From Edaphobacter aggregans DSM 19364 (GTDB lineage: Bacteria; Acidobacteriota; Terriglobia; Terriglobales; Acidobacteriaceae), in contig NZ_JQKI01000029.1 of NCBI RefSeq assembly GCF_000745965.1, forward strand, positions 17,443 through 81,442: 64,000 nt of DNA, given 5' to 3'. The number at the start of each line of letters is the position of its first letter. Position 1 is the first letter of the stretch. Both the position numbers and the translations under genes were made by a program. Shown here in pieces: positions 1 to 8,332 of the stretch. Under the pieces are notes generated by a model. That model did not search any database. It was given only the letters and a program-made list of their open reading frames with translations, and had not been told where the DNA came from.

Positions 1-146
1 AGGCGCTTGCCGCCGGCGAAGACGGAGTGGCGCATGGCGCGGTGGATGGAGTGCGGCGGGGTATCGGGCGAGGGAAGAAGGCGTTCGAGAGCGGCGTCGG
101 TGAGCTGGACGCCGGAGTGAAGCAGGTCTTGTACAGAGGGGGTCAT
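1..146 (-). CDS. ispA: Polyprenyl (farnesyl/geranylgeranyl) diphosphate synthase, N-terminal fragment
   Basis: The gene runs off the left edge, so only about 48 N-terminal residues are visible. Translated on the minus strand from an ATG at 146, it begins [20 protein letters not shown] and ends in [14 protein letters not shown]. That RxSxFAGGKR block is the conserved start of the first helices of bacterial trans-prenyltransferases of the IspA type, which build C15-C20 prenyl diphosphates from IPP and DMAPP. The aspartate-rich motifs lie outside the window, so product chain length cannot be judged. dxr and uppS further right belong to the same isoprenoid route but not to the same operon. Confidence 0.8.
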   Translation of the reverse strand, partial: MTPSVQDLLHSGVQLTDAALERLLPSPDTPPHSIHRAMRHSVFAGGKR

Positions 147-253
147 CTGGTGTTGATGATAAATCAGCGGTGCGGGGCGCAGATGCTGGGGCGCTTTGGT
201 GTGATTCGTTTTCCTGATGGCTTCGTGGCTGCGGGGAGAATACAGGTGTTCCA

Positions 254-312
254 TTCGACTTCGCTCAGGGCAGGCTCTCGACTTGGTGCTTCGCACTCGG
301 CTCGGAATGACG
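254..312 (+). repeat. Dispersed TTCGACTTCGCTCAGG / GGAATGACG repeat
   Basis: Intergenic copy of a repeat also seen at 2337-2370, 5187-5302 and, inverted, 41491-41525. Here ATTCGACTTCGCTCAGGG is followed about 30 bases later by CTCGGAATGACG. It lies just 3' of the membrane-protein gene ending at 317. Confidence 0.55.
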
Positions 313-316
313 CCTT

Positions 317-1978
317 CTATAAGCGCGATTGGCGGTGGTTTCTATCAAGCGCCAACAGGACGATGAGAGCGACGATCGAGAGCGCAGTGAGGAGATAGCC
401 GAGGCGCCGGTCGGGGAGGGTGATGTGAGTGATTTCGATGTGGGCGGGGCCGGCGGGGAGCGAGACGGCGATGAGGCCGTCGGGGCGGTGGAGGCGGGTG
501 GTGATGGGGGAGCCGTTGCGGGTGATCTGCCAGGCGGGGTAATCGCGGAGGTTGAGGATGAGGGTGGTGGGAGATGTGGGTGTGAGCTCGAGTTGGTGTG
601 GGGCGGGAGCAGGTGCGGAGGATGTGGGTGCGGGAGTGGTTGCAGTGGGGGCGAGCCAGTAGCCGGGGTTGGTGGTGGCGAGGGCGTCGTTGTCGGCGCC
701 GATTGGGGTGTACTCGTCGGTGGGCTCGGAGCCGGGGTTGGGAGAGCGGAAGACGGCGAGGCGTTCGGGAACGGTGTCTTCGGGGTAGCAGCGTTGACGG
801 AAGGCATGGTCGGCGGAGAGCGTGAGAGCGAGAGGGGCGAGGAGCGCGGCGGCGATGACGTGTGCAGGTTTGAGTGAGAGGCGGGAGAGTGCCTGCGCGA
901 GAGCCAGGGCGAAGACCGCGGCGAGGAGAGCGAGGAGTCGCCAGGGGAACTGGAGAAAGCGAAGTTCGGGAAGGTGAGCCCAGAGGGCGGAAGAGAGCGG
1001 CGTGAGCATGAACGCGATGACGAGCGCGAGGATGCTCAGCGGGAGCTTGAGATCTTTGGGGGAGGAGTCATTCTGCGCGGGTATGGAGGAGTCGTTCGTT
1101 TGTTGAATCGACGCCAGAGCGATGGCGGTGAGGGCGATGAGGAGGACGGCGACGATGGAGGCGGTGCGGAGGACGGTGTCGTGTTCGGGATCGGAGGTGT
1201 GGTGGAAGAGGAAGTTCTCTCGCGGGCTCAGACCGGGGAGGATTGCGAAGGCGATCTGGACATAGCGGCGCTCATAGGCGGCGGGGACGAGATAGAAGGA
1301 GGCCAGGCCGAGGCCGAGAGTGGCTCCGAGGATCGTATTGAGAGCGATGCGCGCGTGTGGCTGGGAATGGGAGAGTATGAGACGCACGATGGTGAGAAGC
1401 GCGAGGGCGTAGCAGCCCATGACGGCGGCGGGGGCGTTGGTGAGCCAGAGGAGCGCGATGGGGAGGGCGATGCCGGGGATGGTGACGCGGTCGCGGAGGA
1501 TGGCGAGGAGCAGGAGGGGGATCCAGGCGGCGCCGAGGAGTTCAGCGTAGGCGGAGCGTTCGTAGACGGTGTAGAGGGTGTAGGGGTTGGCGAGGTAGAC
1601 GGCGGCGGCGAGGAGCGCGGCGTTCGGGGGGGCGAAGGTGCGCGCAGCGTGCAAGAGAGCGAGGCCGGCGGCGGTGAGGGCGAGCCAGGTGTAGGCGATG
1701 GGGGTCCAGGTCCACGGCATCAAGAGGCCCAGGAGAGCGCCTATGGTCCAGGAGAGCGGGGGGTAGAAGATGAAGCGCGGCTCGCCGGCGTTCCAGGCGG
1801 GGGTGGCGGCCCATTGGGGGTGGAGGTTTCCGTGGGTGAAGTTGCGGGCGGCTTCGAACCAGTTGATGACGTGGAAGTCGAAGTCGTGGCCGCAGGAGGT
1901 GCCGTGGACGATGAGGGGGAGGGTGGCGATGAGCGCGGCTATCGGGAGGAGGAGGTAGGGAAGGCGATAGCGCGGCAT
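317..1978 (-). CDS. Polytopic membrane protein, GT-C glycosyltransferase-like
   Basis: A 553-residue protein with roughly ten or more hydrophobic segments, spread from residue 7 to about 410, and a soluble C-terminal part closed by a final hydrophobic helix. The first extracytoplasmic loop carries HDFDFH at residues 31-36, the position where GT-C enzymes and YfhO-like proteins keep their acidic catalytic residue. Related proteins are often annotated as 6-pyruvoyl-tetrahydropterin synthase-related membrane proteins. A role in lipid-linked sugar transfer at the outer face of the inner membrane is inference. The final 60 residues resemble the small beta domain that follows the membrane part in this group. 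No partner gene lies beside it. Confidence 0.6.
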   Translation of the reverse strand: MPRYRLPYLLLPIAALIATLPLIVHGTSCGHDFDFHVINWFEAARNFTHGNLHPQWAATPAWNAGEPRFIFYPPLSWTIGALLGLLMPWTWTPIAYTWLALTAAGLALLHAARTFAPPNAALLAAAVYLANPYTLYTVYERSAYAELLGAAWIPLLLLAILRDRVTIPGIALPIALLWLTNAPAAVMGCYALALLTIVRLILSHSQPHARIALNTILGATLGLGLASFYLVPAAYERRYVQIAFAILPGLSPRENFLFHHTSDPEHDTVLRTASIVAVLLIALTAIALASIQQTNDSSIPAQNDSSPKDLKLPLSILALVIAFMLTPLSSALWAHLPELRFLQFPWRLLALLAAVFALALAQALSRLSLKPAHVIAAALLAPLALTLSADHAFRQRCYPEDTVPERLAVFRSPNPGSEPTDEYTPIGADNDALATTNPGYWLAPTATTPAPTSSAPAPAPHQLELTPTSPTTLILNLRDYPAWQITRNGSPITTRLHRPDGLIAVSLPAGPAHIEITHITLPDRRLGYLLTALSIVALIVLLALDRNHRQSRL

Positions 1979-2101
1979 TATGTTTAGGGTAACGCAGCCT
2001 TCGTTCTTCGCTTCGCGCAGAACGAAGGCGAGAACAGTCGCTTCGTCCTGCGGACTTCACTCCGGCCTTCGGCAGAGAGGAGCGCCGCTTTGCGGCGAGC
2101 T

Positions 2102-2127
2102 TAGAGCGGGGCTGAAGCCCCGCTCTA
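2102..2127. repeat. REP-like palindrome
   Basis: AGAGCGGGGCT at 2103-2113 is followed after two bases by its exact reverse complement at 2116-2126; the flanking T and A extend the pairing. It would form a strong hairpin in DNA or RNA. It lies between two minus-strand genes, in the 403-base gap 1979-2381, next to the hexamer array. No T-tract follows on either strand, so a terminator role is doubtful. Confidence 0.65.
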
Positions 2128-2134
2128 CCTTAGA

Positions 2135-2336
2135 AGCAACGGCAAGAACAACAGCAAATGCAAAATGCAGCCGGCAAATGCAAATGCAACGGCAAATGCA
2201 GCGGCAAATGCAACGGCAAATGCAACGGCAAATGCAAATGCAAATGCAACGGCAAATGCAAATGCAAATGCAAATGCAACGGCAACGGCAACGGCAACGG
2301 CAACAGCAAAGGCAATTGCAAACGGCAACAGCATCA
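2135..2336. repeat. Degenerate hexamer array (GCAAAT / GCAACG)
   Basis: About 200 bases are built from six-base units, mostly GCAAAT and GCAACG in irregular alternation, ending in a run of GGCAAC. It fills most of the gap between the membrane-protein gene (start 1978) and the acylase gene (stop 2382). Because the period is six and no unit contains a stop, several frames stay open on both strands. The resulting Ala/Asn- or Leu/His-type repeats are not convincing proteins. The array ends directly against the dispersed repeat at 2337-2370. Confidence 0.85.
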
Positions 2337-2370
2337 GCGGGGGTTCTTCGCTTCGCTCAGAATGACGGAC
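2337..2370 (+). repeat. Dispersed GGGTTCTTCGCTTCGCTCAG / AATGACGG repeat
   Basis: GCGGGGGTTCTTCGCTTCGC runs into TCAGAATGACGG and abuts the hexamer array. The same join of hexamers and this repeat recurs at 5187-5302. It lies 12 bases past the stop of the acylase gene. Confidence 0.7.
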
Positions 2371-2381
2371 GTTAGAGGCTG

Positions 2382-5114
2382 CTATTGCGGCGTCAGAGTG
2401 AGGGTGTGGGTAGTGGCGGCGTTGACGGCGGCGGTGGAGAAGGGCATGGGGAAGGTGGTGCCGTTGTACCAGGCGGGCCACTGGTCGAGGAACCAGGGGC
2501 TGGCGGGGTTGCCGGATTGGCCGAGGACGAGGTTGAGGGTGGAGCCGTCGAGGTCGGAGAGGTCGGCGGTGAAGCGCTCGGAGGGTCCGAAGGTTCGGCC
2601 GACTTGTTTGACGGTGGAGGTGTCTCCGCTCTGCGGCTGGACGCCGGTTCCGATGGGAAGGCCGATGAGGGCGCGGAGGATGCGGGAGTGCGAGTAGATG
2701 GGGTGCTCGATCTCGACGGGGTAGGTCTGGCCGTGGCTCCAGTGGGAGAGATCGCTGGGGGCGTTGGCGGCGGTGAGGCCGCGGGAGACGGCGGCGGCGA
2801 GGAGATCGTCCCAGTTGGCGAAGCCGGGCGGGAGCCAGCGGTCAGGGGTGTGCATGATGAGCTGCTCGGCGGCGTAACTCCTTTCGCCCCAGGAGTAGAG
2901 CTTCCAGAGCGGTGTGGGCTTGCCTTCGGTGTTGGAGTGAAGCTCGGAGCCGAGGCGGGGCTCGAGTAGGAGCTGCCAGAGAGCTTCGCGTGCGGCGAGG
3001 ACGATGGGCGGGGCGGGTGAGTTGGCGTCGACGACGCCGTTCCAGTTGCGGAGGAGGTCGGCGGCCTGGTGGAGGCGCTTGTCTTTCTGAGAGGCGGTGG
3101 TGGAGTGGTCGATGGCGTAGGCGAGGCGCTGGGCGATGACGCGGTCGAGGTCGGAGTAGACGTCGGTCTGGAGGGAGAGCAGGTCGGCGGCGCTGAAGTG
3201 GTTGTTGGAGGTGAGAACCTTCCATATGCGCTCGTTGCGGTAGGGGGCGGCCCAGTCATCAGTGATGGTGTAGGGGTAGCCCTCGGGGGTGACGCGGGAG
3301 TTGGCGGTGGCGAGGATGCCGTTGGGCGGGTCGAGGGCCTGGGGGAGCTGGTCGAAGGGGATGTAACCGGTCCAGTCGTAGTGGCTGGCGACGGCGTCGA
3401 CGGGGACGGGGCTGATGGGGGTAGGGGGCTGTTGTGTTGGTGATGGTGTTGTGGGCTGCGTTGGTGGCGGGGCGGAGGTGGTGGGCTCCGGAGTTGGGGG
3501 TGGTGGCGGCGGAGTTGTAAATGCGCCGTAGGTGCGGATGGGGATCTGGCCGAAGGCGTGGTAGCCGATGTGGCCCTGGTCGTCGGCGTAGACGACGTTC
3601 TGGGCGGGGCCACCGAAGTGGGAGAAGGCGGCGAGGAAGCTGGTCCAGTCGGAGGCGGAGGCGACGTTGAGGAGCGGGGCGGAGAGGGTGGTGGAGTCGT
3701 AGATGGTCCAGCGGAGGGCGAGGGCGCGCTTTTCAGTGGGGAGGACGGGAGAGATGATGGGCGTCGGGATTCCGCCGTGGAGGGTGGACTGGACGTCGAG
3801 GGTGACGTCGGGTTTGCCGTGGATGTGAATGACTTCAGTCTGGTGGAGGACGGGGTGCCAGGCGCGGTCGGGGGTCTGGTACTCGGCGGTGGAGCCGGAG
3901 CCGCGGAGGTGCTCGATGTAGAGGTCCTGGACGTCGGCGCCGAGGTTGGTGAAGCCCCAGGCGATGTGGTCGTTGTGGCCGACGATGAGGAAGGGAATCC
4001 CGGGGAGCGAGACGCCGGCGGCGTGAAAGGGCCCGGAGAGGCCAGGGGCGGCGAGATCGACCTGGTACCAGATGCCGGGCACTCTGTGGCTGAGGTGCAT
4101 GTCATTTGAGAGAAGCGGCTTGCCGGTGGCGGTGCGGGAGCCGGCGACGACCCAGTTGTTGGAGCCGGCGGTGCAGGATTCGCAGACGGGGCCGAGAGCG
4201 TGCTGGAGGGCGAGGATGTCTGCGGGGGAGGCGGTCGATTTTGTGGCGCTACTTTCCCACGTCCCAGAATCGGGACGTGGAGCACCCGGCTCGGTCAGCT
4301 TGGTTTGGGACTCGTCTAGAGGGACGTCGGGGAGCTCCTGCGGGGCGGTGAGGTCGACGATGGGCTGAGCGGGCGGGTGGTCGCGCCAGGAGCCGACGGG
4401 GTAGAGGTCGGCGAGGAGATCGGCGGGCAGGCGGGCGGCGATGGCCTCGCGGCTGAGCTTGGTGGGAAAACTGTTGGTAAGGTCCTGGAACATGACGAGG
4501 CCGACGAGGATGGTGTCGCGGGGGGTCCAGGGGGCAGGGGTGTAGCGGAGGACGCGGAACTCGAGTGGGAGGTTCGAGCGCTGGAGGGCGATGGAGGCGT
4601 TGACGCCGCGGGCGTAGATTTCGACGTAGCGGAGCTGCGCGGCGGGGAGGGTGGAGACGGCGCGGTCGGCGGTGGCGCGGAGTTGGAGGGTGCGCTGGAT
4701 GCGGTCGTGCTCGAGGAGGCTGGGGCCAATGACTTCGGCGAGCTCGCCGGCGGCGTGGCGGCGGAGGAGGTCCATCTGGAAGAGGCGGTCCTGGGCGGTG
4801 ACGAAGCCCTGGGCGAAGACGAGGTCGTCGAGCGAGGCCGCGCGGATGTGGGGGACGCCGTGGGCATCGCGCTGGACGGCGACGGGAGCAGAGAGGCCGG
4901 GGACGGTGAGCGTGCCGTCGATCTGGGGGAGCTGGGTGGTGAGCAGGTGGTGGACGTAGCTGCGCGCGGCGAAGAAGCCGGTGATGCCGAGGATGAGGAG
5001 GATGGAGCCGGCGATGGTGAGGAACTTGAGGAGAAGGCGCGGGCGGCGCGGTTCGGCGTTGCTCGTGCGAGGACGCCGGGGGAGGAGGGTTGGTTCGGGC
5101 TCGTAGAGGCTCAT
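2382..5114 (-). CDS. Penicillin acylase family Ntn-hydrolase
   Basis: A 910-residue protein that starts with a basic stretch and a membrane/signal helix at about 29-50, so it is exported or membrane-anchored. The family cleaves itself into two chains and hydrolyses amide bonds of acylated amino compounds such as beta-lactams or acyl-homoserine lactones. The autocatalytic serine is visible as Ser318 in CTAGSNNWVVAG; the following LLSNDMHL and the later NVVYADDQGHIGYHAFGQIP are typical of the nucleophile chain. Residues 530-565 form a Pro/Thr-rich insert that is not part of the usual fold. The length is near the upper end for the family. The substrate cannot be told from sequence. Confidence 0.9.
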   Translation of the reverse strand: MSLYEPEPTLLPRRPRTSNAEPRRPRLLLKFLTIAGSILLILGITGFFAARSYVHHLLTTQLPQIDGTLTVPGLSAPVAVQRDAHGVPHIRAASLDDLVFAQGFVTAQDRLFQMDLLRRHAAGELAEVIGPSLLEHDRIQRTLQLRATADRAVSTLPAAQLRYVEIYARGVNASIALQRSNLPLEFRVLRYTPAPWTPRDTILVGLVMFQDLTNSFPTKLSREAIAARLPADLLADLYPVGSWRDHPPAQPIVDLTAPQELPDVPLDESQTKLTEPGAPRPDSGTWESSATKSTASPADILALQHALGPVCESCTAGSNNWVVAGSRTATGKPLLSNDMHLSHRVPGIWYQVDLAAPGLSGPFHAAGVSLPGIPFLIVGHNDHIAWGFTNLGADVQDLYIEHLRGSGSTAEYQTPDRAWHPVLHQTEVIHIHGKPDVTLDVQSTLHGGIPTPIISPVLPTEKRALALRWTIYDSTTLSAPLLNVASASDWTSFLAAFSHFGGPAQNVVYADDQGHIGYHAFGQIPIRTYGAFTTPPPPPPTPEPTTSAPPPTQPTTPSPTQQPPTPISPVPVDAVASHYDWTGYIPFDQLPQALDPPNGILATANSRVTPEGYPYTITDDWAAPYRNERIWKVLTSNNHFSAADLLSLQTDVYSDLDRVIAQRLAYAIDHSTTASQKDKRLHQAADLLRNWNGVVDANSPAPPIVLAAREALWQLLLEPRLGSELHSNTEGKPTPLWKLYSWGERSYAAEQLIMHTPDRWLPPGFANWDDLLAAAVSRGLTAANAPSDLSHWSHGQTYPVEIEHPIYSHSRILRALIGLPIGTGVQPQSGDTSTVKQVGRTFGPSERFTADLSDLDGSTLNLVLGQSGNPASPWFLDQWPAWYNGTTFPMPFSTAAVNAATTHTLTLTPQ

Positions 5115-5186
5115 CGCTATGGAGAAGGATAAATGGTGGGGGTGGTTGGCTTGTGAGAGGTGGGTGAGTGTGGAGGAGAACTACTG

Positions 5187-5302
5187 AGATTCTTCCCGCT
5201 CGGGTCAGAATGACGGCAACGGCAAAGGCAAAGGCAACCGCAACAGCAAATGCAAATGCGGGGGTTCTTCCCCTTCGACTGCGCTCAGGGTCAGAATGAC
5301 GG
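5187..5302 (+). repeat. Hexamer array framed by two dispersed repeats
   Basis: A short run of GGCAAC/GGCAAA/GCAAAT hexamers (5214-5259) is framed by GAGATTCTTCCCGCTCGGG...CAGAATGACGG on the left and GGGGTTCTTCCCCTTCGACT...CAGAATGACGG on the right. It lies between the divergent acylase and antiporter genes and accounts for much of that 272-base gap. Confidence 0.7.
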
Positions 5303-5386
5303 GTGGTGGGGAATGACGATGTCGGTGACGACAGGGAGAGGAAGTTTTGCTTTACTGGGGTGGCGGCACGTGTAAGGAGGGTGATT

Positions 5387-6358
5387 TTGGAGTCGGCTGC
5401 CAGTCTCCATGCCATTGAGAGAGTGGTTTTGCTGCTGCTAGTGATGGTGGCGGCGTTTGCGGTGATTGCGCACCGGCTGAAGGTGCCGTATCCGATCGTG
5501 CTGGTGCTGGCGGGGCTGGTGCTGAGCCTCGCTCCGCACATGCCGAGGATTCCTCTGGATCCGAACCTTGTGTTCGTGATCTTTCTTCCGCCTCTGCTGT
5601 ACTCCTCGGCGTGGACGGTTTCGTGGAGGGACTTTCGCAGGAACCTGCTGGTTATCTCGCTGCTGGCGATCGGACTGGTGGGGTTCACGGTGTGGGGCGT
5701 GGCGGCGTTCTCGGAATACTTCATTACGGTTCTTTATTGGAAGGCGGGATTTCTGTTGGGGGCGGTGCTTTCGACGACGGACGCGAACAGATCAGCGGGC
5801 GGGAGACGTTTGTGATTGGGTGGACAGGAATGCGCGGCGTGCTGGCGCTGGCGGCGGCATCGTCGATCCCGGGAGGTGATCCATGGACAGCCGTTTGGAG
5901 TGCGCAACCTGATCATCTTCCTGACGTTCTCTGTGATCCTGGTCACGCTGGTGCTGCAGGGGCTGACGCTGCCTTCCGTGATCCGCGCGCTGGGGCTGGC
6001 AGGGAAGAAGGGGATGGAGCCGGAGGAGCGTTATGCGCGGCAGCTTGCCTTGAAGGAGGCGCTGGCTTACCTGGAGGCGAGCAAGCAGGACAAGAGCGAG
6101 GCGTATGCGCACGCGTACGATGACCTGATCGACCGCTACGAGCATCGCGCGGCCGCGGTGAGCGGCGAAGGTGGAGAACGCGCTGCCACAAAGGCGGAGG
6201 TGTATCACGAGCTTGTACGCGCGTCGCGCGGAGCCGTCGAGGCTGAGCGCAGGACGATCATTCGACTGCGCGACCAGGGGCTGATCAGTGATGACGTGCA
6301 GCGAAGGGTAGAGCGCGAGCTCGACCTGGAAGAGACGAGGTTCGATCTCAGGCCGTAG
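5387..6358 (+). pseudogene. Na+/H+ antiporter (CPA1 family), decayed by deletion and frameshift
   Basis: The first 130 or so residues are a normal CPA1 start: an initial helix, then HRLKVPYPIVLVLAGL and FLPPLLYSSAW. The start is probably the TTG at 5387, 6 bases after AAGGAGG. At about 5780 the reading (GAVLSTTDA) jumps to a different frame, REQISGRETFVIGWTGMRG, which in intact antiporters lies about 180-200 residues further on. The core helices with the ion-binding aspartates are therefore missing. A second frame change near 5870-5890 leads to GVRNLIIFLTFSVILVTLVL and the cytoplasmic tail, ending at 6358. The gene cannot make a working transporter. Its end overlaps the convergent CPBP gene by 11 bases. 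Confidence 0.85.
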
Positions 6359-7391
6359 GCGCGGGCAACTCCGCAGAGTCGCCGGGCGTCAGCTGGGTGG
6401 GGTGCGGGGGCATCTGTGCGGCGTAGCTGTTGGGGCCGGGCCGCTGGGTGAGCTGGATGACGCAGGCGATTGCGGCGAGGACGAGCAGGCTGAAGACGCT
6501 TCCTTCGGGGCCGGTGAGTCCGCCGGAGAGAAGGGGCTCGCCGACGGGATGGGTCTGGAGGAGACGGGGGCTGACGAAAACTCCGCTGTCGCCGACGCCG
6601 AAGAGGAAGGACTGGCCGTAGTCCCATGCGGCGTGCATCCCGATGGCCCACCAGAGCGAGCCGGTTCGCCAGAGGCTGAGGCAGAAGATGAGCGAGGCGA
6701 AGGCGGCGCAGAAGAGGCCGAGGGGGCTTTCACCGGGGTTGGAGCTGTGCACGGCTCCGAAGCCGAAGGAGACGAGGATGGCGGCGGCCCAGAAGCCGAA
6801 TGCCTTGGGGTTGAGTTTGGAGGAGAGGCGGGGCGCGAGTCCGGCGAGGCCGCGCGCGAGGGTGTACTGGAGGAAGCCGCGGAAGAGGTACTCCTCGAAG
6901 AGGGCAATGGCGAGGAAGCCGGGAATCCAGAGGACGGCGTAGCGGAGCGCCTCGGATCCGAAGAGGAGACGCTGATCGATGACGAGCAGGCCGGCTTTGA
7001 CGAGGATGAGGATGAGCAGAGAGCTGGCTGCGAGGCCGGTGATGATTCCGACGAGGAGGTACTGGAGCTTGCGCGTGCCTCCGAGGCCGTAGACCGAGAG
7101 GGGGCGGCGCTCGACCTTCGACATGATCCAGGTGACGAGTGCGACGACGAGGAAGGGCGCGGCTTCGGTGAGGAAGACGGGAAGCGGGCCGGGCGAGTGC
7201 TCCATCGCGTGCGGAGGGATGAGGTGGGTGGACTTGAGGAGGAAGCCTGCGCCGGTAAAGAACACCCTGAGGAGGGCGATGGCGATTACGAGGCTCCAGC
7301 CGGCACGGAGTCCGTTTGGGCCGAAGAGGATTGGAAGGCGTTCGTGGAGGGGAGCGGGTGGGTTCGGGGATTCGTGGATGATGTCGGTCAA
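6348..7391 (-). CDS. CPBP family intramembrane metalloprotease (CAAX/Abi type)
   Basis: A multi-pass membrane protein with the three CPBP motifs: EEYLFRGF (EExxxR), FGFGAVHSS (FxxxH) and GMHAAWDY (HxxxD). These residues bind metal inside the membrane and in relatives cleave prenylated or membrane-bound substrates; some family members are linked to bacteriocin immunity or stress. I chose the TTG start at 7391 (LTDIIHESP), which has GAGG six bases upstream. A GTG at 7463 would add 24 residues but has no ribosome-binding site and would overlap the upstream gene by 17 bases. No substrate is suggested by the neighbours. Confidence 0.85.
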   Translation of the reverse strand: MTDIIHESPNPPAPLHERLPILFGPNGLRAGWSLVIAIALLRVFFTGAGFLLKSTHLIPPHAMEHSPGPLPVFLTEAAPFLVVALVTWIMSKVERRPLSVYGLGGTRKLQYLLVGIITGLAASSLLILILVKAGLLVIDQRLLFGSEALRYAVLWIPGFLAIALFEEYLFRGFLQYTLARGLAGLAPRLSSKLNPKAFGFWAAAILVSFGFGAVHSSNPGESPLGLFCAAFASLIFCLSLWRTGSLWWAIGMHAAWDYGQSFLFGVGDSGVFVSPRLLQTHPVGEPLLSGGLTGPEGSVFSLLVLAAIACVIQLTQRPGPNSYAAQMPPHPTQLTPGDSAELPAPTA

Positions 7392-7446
7392 CGTGTGCCT
7401 CGGGGATCGTTGTGCTGTGAGGATATACGAGGGTGGAGGTAGTGAG

Positions 7447-8175
7447 TCAGTTGAAGCTTTCACCGGCGATCAACGGTGCGGCTGTCGCACTCGGCGCTGG
7501 CGGCCTGGCACCCCTGATCAAGATCCACAGCATGAACACCAGCTCTGCGAAGAGTGCGGGCTGGGCGAAGAGAAACAGCTTTTGCTCATATTGCGGCAAC
7601 AGTATGCCCGTAAAGCTCATGAGTATGTAAGCGAAGCCGTTGATGACGAGCCAGACGCCCAGAAAACGTGGCAGGAAGTGCGACCGATACACGAGTGTCC
7701 CCAACGGAAGAAGCCATGCTCCCCAAAGGATCTCCGCGGCGGTGACTTGATAGTCGTGCAGATGGAGGAGGAGCACGACCAGCGCGTCCTGCTGGGGTTT
7801 GTCGAATACGGAGAGGAAGTCGGCACCGCGTGCGATCATCAGGGCGCCAGCGTCGGTTACGACGTTGACGAAGTAGAGCAGAGACGGCATGACACCGCCA
7901 AGGATCACCACCAGCACAGCCAGGTATTGGTTCACTCCCTTGAACAAACGGTAAAGGGCGAGCACGAGGAAGATCAAGATGACCGCGCAGATCAGGTCTG
8001 CAACGATGCCGAAACGGAAGAGCCACGGGTGAACGGCGATGTTGTGGACCGTTGCGGTCGGGTTCCCGGAGACGAACAGCTTGTTGGGAATGTAGATGAG
8101 GCGCAGTGGGCCGAGAATGCAAAGGAACAGGTACCAGACTCCGGCGACTCTGCCTGGGTTGTGGGTTGAGCTCAT
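7447..8175 (-). CDS. DUF4386 family membrane protein
   Basis: A 242-residue protein with six or so hydrophobic segments, beginning MSSTHNPGRVAGVWYLF. The RVAGxxYL start and the segments ending in PLGTLVYRSHFLPRFLGVWL are typical of DUF4386 proteins, whose function is unknown. The ATG at 8175 is preceded by GGGAGGGAAC, an excellent ribosome-binding site, so the longer reading frame starting at 8229 is rejected. It lies upstream of the CPBP gene on the same strand, with about 55 bases between them. Confidence 0.85.
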   Translation of the reverse strand: MSSTHNPGRVAGVWYLFLCILGPLRLIYIPNKLFVSGNPTATVHNIAVHPWLFRFGIVADLICAVILIFLVLALYRLFKGVNQYLAVLVVILGGVMPSLLYFVNVVTDAGALMIARGADFLSVFDKPQQDALVVLLLHLHDYQVTAAEILWGAWLLPLGTLVYRSHFLPRFLGVWLVINGFAYILMSFTGILLPQYEQKLFLFAQPALFAELVFMLWILIRGARPPAPSATAAPLIAGESFN

Positions 8176-8332
8176 GTTCCCTCCCTGCGTTGCAAGGGCC
8201 GATGCGGGGTACAGCCGTAGATACGACAAAGGCTGTACCTATGTTTCATCACACGAGGAAAAACTACTGCGGAGGGCTCTGGTTTGGCGATGGGGCGGGG
8301 TGCGGATATGCTAAAGGCTTCGGGCGCGGCAG

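Noticed and set aside
27..398. 123-residue plus-strand frame at the left edge
   Set aside because: It is the shadow of the polyprenyl synthase start plus an intergenic repeat.
974..1987. 337-residue frame opposite the GT-C membrane protein
   Set aside because: Gly/Glu-rich composition typical of the antisense of a GC-rich gene; the minus-strand protein has clear membrane segments.
2158..2697. Several open frames through the hexamer array (Ala/Asn- or Leu/His-repeat peptides)
   Set aside because: A six-base period without stop units leaves all frames open on both strands; no ribosome-binding site or domain supports a protein.
7389..7463. GTG start at 7463 for the CPBP protease
   Set aside because: No ribosome-binding site, and the added 24 residues are not hydrophobic or family-like; TTG 7391 has GAGG at six bases.
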